IMG/VR virus record: IMGVR_UViG_3300037826_000130
Location: 1 to 26,095 of that record
Strand: one strand, 5' to 3'
Length of the DNA: 26,095 nucleotides
Source: a virus
How positions within the stretch are numbered: the first letter of the stretch is position 1; every line of letters starts with the position of its first letter. This document shows, one piece after another, positions 22,493 to 26,095 of this stretch. Below the pieces are notes generated by a model, which saw only the letters and a list, made by a program, of their open reading frames with translations, searched no databases and was not told the DNA's origin. Made by a program: the position numbers and the translations under genes.

Positions 22493-22514
22493 GCAGAAGC
22501 CTTCCGTGGGTGCT

Positions 22515-23270
22515 CTATCTTTGTGGAGATTCCAGCGCTTTTATGTGATTGATAAAGTCGTCCCAAGCTACCTTGCCTTTGAGCGCTTCGGGATAGAGGG
22601 TCAAACACTTCAAATGGACCAGGCAACAGTTATAATATTCCATCCAGGAGGACATCACCAACAGGAATACCCAAAGACCAAAGAAGATACTTCCAGCGTA
22701 TGTACTGCCCATCGTAAAACAGAAATAAAGAGCAAGCAACAAACTGATCAAGGCGAGACTTCTGAAGAGAACATTTAGGCCCCGCACGTGGTCCATGCCT
22801 TCTACGGCTCTTGGGGCATATATTCTCAAGAACTTGTGCAAGAATTCTGATCGCGGGTAGAGATCCCCAATGCGATCGTTTTCTATTGACCCCATGTTGA
22901 AGTGATCATTATTCCCTGTTGGGCAGAAAGACCGATTGGTCCCGGAGAATTTGAATAGCCATCGGTATCTATCACACAACTCAACGGCATTGGTAGTGAT
23001 AAATCCAAAGAAAAACCAGCCCAGAGCATTTAATAGCAATCCTAAAGGTGTCGCGACGATAAAAAGCAATAAAAAAACAAACACTCGAGCTTCGGTCGAA
23101 ACCTCATTCACGGGAGACAACCAAGAACAACCAATAAGAGGTAGCGGGGCATTATGGCTATAGGCGATAAATAGCAATATCACTATGACATAGCCAGGCG
23201 TGCTATCTGAGATGAAGCGCAGATAGGAAAACTTGATTCCGGATCTGGATATTTCGATGGTTTCAGGCAT
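22515..23270 (-). CDS. Four-span integral membrane protein, unknown function
   Basis: This 251-residue protein starts at ATG 23270; its ribosome site is weak (TTGGGAA). Hydrophobic segments at about 25-42 (PGYVIVILLFIAYS), 65-95 (VFVFLLLFIVATPLGLLLNA, then WFFFGFITT), 170-187 and 190-208 (YAGSIFFGLWVFLLVMSSWM) indicate four or five membrane spans. A soluble loop of some 70 residues (NRSFCPTGNNDHFNMGSIEN and on) lies between the second and third. The gene is visibly more AT-rich than the phage core. No motif was recognised; a membrane effector of a defence or exclusion system is one possibility. Confidence 0.7.
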   Translation of the reverse strand: MPETIEISRSGIKFSYLRFISDSTPGYVIVILLFIAYSHNAPLPLIGCSWLSPVNEVSTEARVFVFLLLFIVATPLGLLLNALGWFFFGFITTNAVELCDRYRWLFKFSGTNRSFCPTGNNDHFNMGSIENDRIGDLYPRSEFLHKFLRIYAPRAVEGMDHVRGLNVLFRSLALISLLLALYFCFTMGSTYAGSIFFGLWVFLLVMSSWMEYYNCCLVHLKCLTLYPEALKGKVAWDDFINHIKALESPQR

Positions 23271-23339
23271 CTGAAAATTCCCAAATTCAACAACTTCAAG
23301 TCAACTTTGTAATCCCTCTCCGAACAGGATGTAGAGACC

Positions 23340-23354
23340 GAGTCAGATTGACTC
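23340..23354. repeat. Small perfect inverted repeat
   Basis: GAGTCA, a 3-nt spacer and TGACTC at 23340-23354 overlap the end of the GIY-YIG-type gene. No U-run follows on the minus strand, so it is not a terminator; an operator or RNA stability role is possible. Confidence 0.4.
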
Positions 23355-23958
23355 AAAGGCTCTCTTCATATTCGAAATCAATTGCATCATCTTCAAAATC
23401 ATCAGGGAATACTTGACTTCCTTCATCTATCAATCGATAAACCTCTACTGCCCCATCAATGCGGCTTTCTTCTAAATTAAAAAACTCCCTGGCGATTCGA
23501 AAGTCCTTGAAATATGTGTGTAGCTCTTTCTCAATCAAATCATAATATCTGCTACGCAGCCACCTATAGACCTCAAACTTGCCCTTTTCCCTGGCTTCAA
23601 CTGAAGGCAAATATTGTTCTGGGTGCGTTGAAGTTCGGCCTATCTTAAAGATTGACGGTTCATTAATTAATCGAAAAAAATATACATACCCTGTATTAGG
23701 TTCCGAATACCTCAACCCTATATGCTTATAGGCAACCCACTCTTCCCAAAGCTCACAAAGAGCTTTCAAGAGTTGAGCTTTATTTTGCATAGAGGGCGAG
23801 AGGAAATCGAAGTGTCCCAACAAGGTTTCTGATTCTATTTCGTCAGTTCCTCTGAATTGAGGGTAATATGGCAGAGCATCTACGATGCATCGAAAATCTA
23901 TGGCGAAATCATTATCTTTTTGATTTTTGATGAAGGATGTGAACTTCAATTTGCTCAT
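23353..23958 (-). CDS. GIY-YIG/T5orf172-type protein
   Basis: I chose the ATG at 23958 (MSKLKFTSFI), preceded by AAAAAGGAGCGTAAGT, over one 24 nt upstream; the product has 201 residues. Residues 89-165 carry the T5orf172/MUG113 form of the GIY-YIG nuclease: GYVYFFRLINEPSIFKIGRT as the paired GIY-YIG strands, an Arg/Glu helix (YYDLIEKELHTYFKDFR) and REFFNL at the end. The first 75 residues are a helical domain (QNKAQLLKALCELWEEW) of unknown type. These proteins are common in phages, plasmids and islands; activity ranges from homing or nicking nuclease to unknown. The C-terminus is very acidic (FPDDFEDDAIDFEYEE). Confidence 0.8.
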   Translation of the reverse strand: MSKLKFTSFIKNQKDNDFAIDFRCIVDALPYYPQFRGTDEIESETLLGHFDFLSPSMQNKAQLLKALCELWEEWVAYKHIGLRYSEPNTGYVYFFRLINEPSIFKIGRTSTHPEQYLPSVEAREKGKFEVYRWLRSRYYDLIEKELHTYFKDFRIAREFFNLEESRIDGAVEVYRLIDEGSQVFPDDFEDDAIDFEYEESL

Positions 23959-24089
23959 ATACTTACGCTCCTTTTTACCCACTCCAAACCCACAAGCTAT
24001 CCCTTCCGGTTTTTGAGACTACCACAAACAAATTTTGCATCGAATCCTTTTGGTTCGCTGAGACGGTAAAAGGGCATAAAGCAGTATTC

Positions 24090-24794
24090 CTATATGATCT
24101 TCTTCCCTAATTCTTTCCAAAACTCTGTAATTGTATTAGCATATGCCACAATATCTCCCTTCTGAACGTAAATGTCATCCCCCAATAATGGTGTGAATAC
24201 CGAATGAGAAGGCTTGCTTTCAAAAATACCGCATAGTTCTTTTATCGATGGGGACTGAAAAAGGTCTGGTCTCTTTTTGAAGAGCTTCGCCGATGATACA
24301 CCCTGCCCATGTTTTATTGTATTCACTAAGCAGCGCAGCTCTTCTATTTTGTTCCAAATTGGGAACTTTTCTATATCAATGCCATGCTTTTGCAGTCTTT
24401 TTTTGATCTCCAGTAAGCATAAAAGATTCTTCTCATTTTCCTCCTGTGGGCTCAACAACTCCTTCCGGTGGAAAAGCATCAAATGCTGTTCAAAGCAATG
24501 GTAGAGCATGACAACGGCTACGTTGCAAAGGCCCTGCTTAAATTCGATCATTGAAGAAAAATAATTAATGCCAGCCTCGTGCGCATTTTCAGCAAAAATA
24601 GAGGGGTCAGCATCGCCTTCGGGATCAGCACGGGAGCAAAACTCATTGTAGATTTTCTTAGCATACTTTTCTGCTTCCTCATCAATCGAATTAAATGAGG
24701 GCAGCAATCGATTTAAGAATGTAGAAGCAATCCTCTCATTAGCGGGTATAAACTCTATCTCGAATTGATTCTGCCAAAACAAACCATTATGCAT
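24090..24794 (-). CDS. HEPN-like protein
   Basis: This protein of about 234 residues starts at ATG 24794, which shares one base with the nuclease stop (TGATG); a GTG at 24797 is the alternative. GAGGGG lies just upstream. It is almost fully helical: IFAENAHEAGINYFSSMIEF, VVMLYHCFEQHLMLFHRKEL, LLEIKKRLQKHGIDIEKF, and RCLVNTIKHGQGVSSAKL. The last stretch, Arg, six or seven residues, then KHG with a preceding Asn, is like the catalytic motif in HEPN-type ribonucleases or their structural relatives; the FEQHLMLFHR helix fits the first HEPN helix. It has no Cys-rich or membrane segment. The HEPN reading is suggestive, not proven. Confidence 0.65.
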   Translation of the reverse strand: MHNGLFWQNQFEIEFIPANERIASTFLNRLLPSFNSIDEEAEKYAKKIYNEFCSRADPEGDADPSIFAENAHEAGINYFSSMIEFKQGLCNVAVVMLYHCFEQHLMLFHRKELLSPQEENEKNLLCLLEIKKRLQKHGIDIEKFPIWNKIEELRCLVNTIKHGQGVSSAKLFKKRPDLFQSPSIKELCGIFESKPSHSVFTPLLGDDIYVQKGDIVAYANTITEFWKELGKKII

Positions 24795-25450
24795 CACGGC
24801 AACCCCTCACAAGCCACCCCATCACCATCACCATCCAACCGATGAGGATCCCCGGGCCCTTGCGAATCAAAAAACCGCTGAGCCTCTGCCTGCGTACTGA
24901 AATCGCTGCAGTCTTTGTCGGCGATCTTGGTTGAGCTGGCTGAGCGCCCTCCCCTCTTCTTTCCTCCTCCATGGCGCCAGTCCCAGGGTGGTATCGGATT
25001 GGATGATTCCCATAAGCCGGCGCCGGCTTGCTTGGCCTGGCGCTCCAGCCGCCGCCATTTACCGCATATCCGCTTATGGCAGTACCGATCATATACCCAA
25101 GCATAGCCGTTCATGATCAATGCCTCATTCAGGATCTTGCCATCCACATATATCAACCCGATCACACGGCCGTACCGATCCTGGCCAGCTGGCTCCACAT
25201 TGATGGTTTTGCCGCGGCACATTCGCTGGACAAAGCGCTTGGCTTTTATGCCGTATGGTTGGTCTTTCTCGGGGCAATCGATGCCGTAAAAGCGGATGTC
25301 GAGTTCTCGGCCTTTGCGGTTAACTTCGATTGTGTCGCCATCGTGGACGCGGTCGACGGTGGTTTGGAAGGCGAAGGAAAGAGAGGGGAAAAGAAGGAAA
25401 GCAATGAAGAAAAATAAACAACAGTACTTAATGGGGGATGATCTTGGCAT
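24794..25450 (-). CDS. Secreted SNase-like nuclease with C-terminal Excalibur domain
   Basis: This 218-residue protein starts at ATG 25450. Residues 1-28 are a signal peptide ([20 protein letters not shown]). The thermonuclease core follows: [22 protein letters not shown] (R53 and E61) and DRYGR (R95), corresponding to the R-E-R catalytic set and the calcium Asp residues of staphylococcal nuclease. [18 protein letters not shown] and [20 protein letters not shown] are also typical. Residues 180-218 are an Excalibur calcium-binding domain ([16 protein letters not shown], then [13 protein letters not shown]). Its end overlaps the HEPN-like gene, so the two are likely co-translated. Its proposed place is the periplasm or outside. 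Confidence 0.93.
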   Translation of the reverse strand: MPRSSPIKYCCLFFFIAFLLFPSLSFAFQTTVDRVHDGDTIEVNRKGRELDIRFYGIDCPEKDQPYGIKAKRFVQRMCRGKTINVEPAGQDRYGRVIGLIYVDGKILNEALIMNGYAWVYDRYCHKRICGKWRRLERQAKQAGAGLWESSNPIPPWDWRHGGGKKRGGRSASSTKIADKDCSDFSTQAEAQRFFDSQGPGDPHRLDGDGDGVACEGLP

Positions 25451-25486
25451 TGAATAAAATAGCGAACACTTCTGAACATGAAAGGT

Positions 25487-26095
25487 TCAAGATAACTTCT
25501 TGGACTCGATAGAAACCGATGTGATTTGATACTGGAAGGCTTCTACCGCTTTTAGCCTCTTATCATCAAATATAACATAGTTATTGCCATCAGAGATTGA
25601 GCTTTTAAATATTATTCCATGGTATCCTGTGTGCTTTAACAGTTCACAGAGGTATTGAGTTGGCAAATATTCAATGTTTGCTTCTCGTGGGATTACTGGT
25701 TTCGACAGTTCATTCCCGAGCAAGGTTAGATAGGGCATGTTTTTGTATAATAACTCTATCTCATTTTCATCGTTCAATGCAAAAGGACTAATAGTATTAA
25801 TCGGCTCTCGCAAATCCACTAATTCAAGTTTTCTGCTTATTTGAAATTCAGCAACCGTAACACTCTCACCCTTATGCCCCCTTATTTCTGAAATGGCCGT
25901 TTCAATCGTAGAAGCGACATAAAGATAAGGAATTCCATGGGGATTAGCCCGTCCGTTTGTTGCCACTTTCTGAGGAGGTTTTTTCATTTTTGAAAGTGGG
26001 TATGGTTTATCAGAAGCATTAATCCTTGCCCTATAAAACTTTTGCGTTCGGGGATGCAAAATCGTACCTAAATGTTTCCCGAAAGGTTCTATGCT
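25487..26095 (-). CDS. RES-domain protein, N-terminus beyond window
   Basis: The frame is open to the end of the window (203 codons), so the start is not seen; the first Met-like codon (TTG at 26059) is probably internal. The sequence shows the RES family pattern: FYRARI, PPQKVATNGRANPHGIPYLY, ASTIETAISEIRGHKGESVT as the conserved Arg/Tyr/Glu core, and YLPTQYLCELLKHTGYHGII toward the end, where 'YlpTQ...e....gydGi.y.Ss' is characteristic. RES proteins degrade NAD+ and often act as toxins with an Xre-type antitoxin gene upstream; that region is outside the window. It is 36 bp from the nuclease gene. AT-rich composition points to acquired DNA. Confidence 0.85.
   Translation of the reverse strand, partial: SIEPFGKHLGTILHPRTQKFYRARINASDKPYPLSKMKKPPQKVATNGRANPHGIPYLYVASTIETAISEIRGHKGESVTVAEFQISRKLELVDLREPINTISPFALNDENEIELLYKNMPYLTLLGNELSKPVIPREANIEYLPTQYLCELLKHTGYHGIIFKSSISDGNNYVIFDDKRLKAVEAFQYQITSVSIESKKLS

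Overview
The window is most of a tailed-phage (siphovirus-type) genome or prophage, followed by a more AT-rich accessory segment. Almost every convincing gene is on the minus strand, so transcription runs from high to low coordinates. The gene set (HK97-type capsid module, terminase, portal, MuF-type head protein, head-tail connectors, tail tube, a G/T-like chaperone pair and a very long tape-measure gene) is typical of a long, non-contractile-tailed phage of a moderately GC-rich Gram-negative host. No integrase, tRNA, attachment site or clear bacterial housekeeping gene is visible, so prophage versus free phage and the exact host (Pseudomonadota or Desulfobacterota are guesses) cannot be decided.

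Layout in transcription order. 26095-22076 is accessory: a RES-domain protein (cut by the window end), a secreted SNase-Excalibur nuclease overlapping a HEPN-like protein, a GIY-YIG-type protein, a multi-pass membrane protein and a small DNA-binding protein joining an HTH to a helix-hairpin-helix. 22075-21687 holds a strong promoter-like site and a highly structured leader containing an intrinsic terminator, competing stems and a hairpin that hides a Shine-Dalgarno sequence. 21686-16327 is the early/replication block: a zinc-ribbon protein, a helicase-methyltransferase fusion, a small membrane protein, a replication initiator with iteron-like repeats inside its gene, a putative helicase-loader-like protein and a RuvC-like resolvase, mostly joined by 4-nt overlaps. 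16312-10358 is packaging and head assembly: terminase small and large subunits, portal, a MuF protein with a C-terminal HEYGH zincin domain, then three small zinc-finger or HTH proteins. A terminator at about 10250 separates this from 10162-1: scaffold, major capsid, cement-like and decoration-like proteins, connectors, tail terminator, tail tube, chaperones and the tape measure, which is still open at position 1.

The genes form a coherent programme: initiate replication, resolve branched DNA, package through TerS/TerL and the portal, build head, connector and tail. The most unusual elements are the MuF-zincin fusion, the folded leader of the zinc-ribbon/helicase-methyltransferase operon, the 11-bp-period CTCGCGAG-type boxes in the initiator gene, the chaperone frame overlap that has no ordinary start codon, and the nuclease/HEPN-like cargo pair. 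All functions come from reading motifs by eye; no database search was run.
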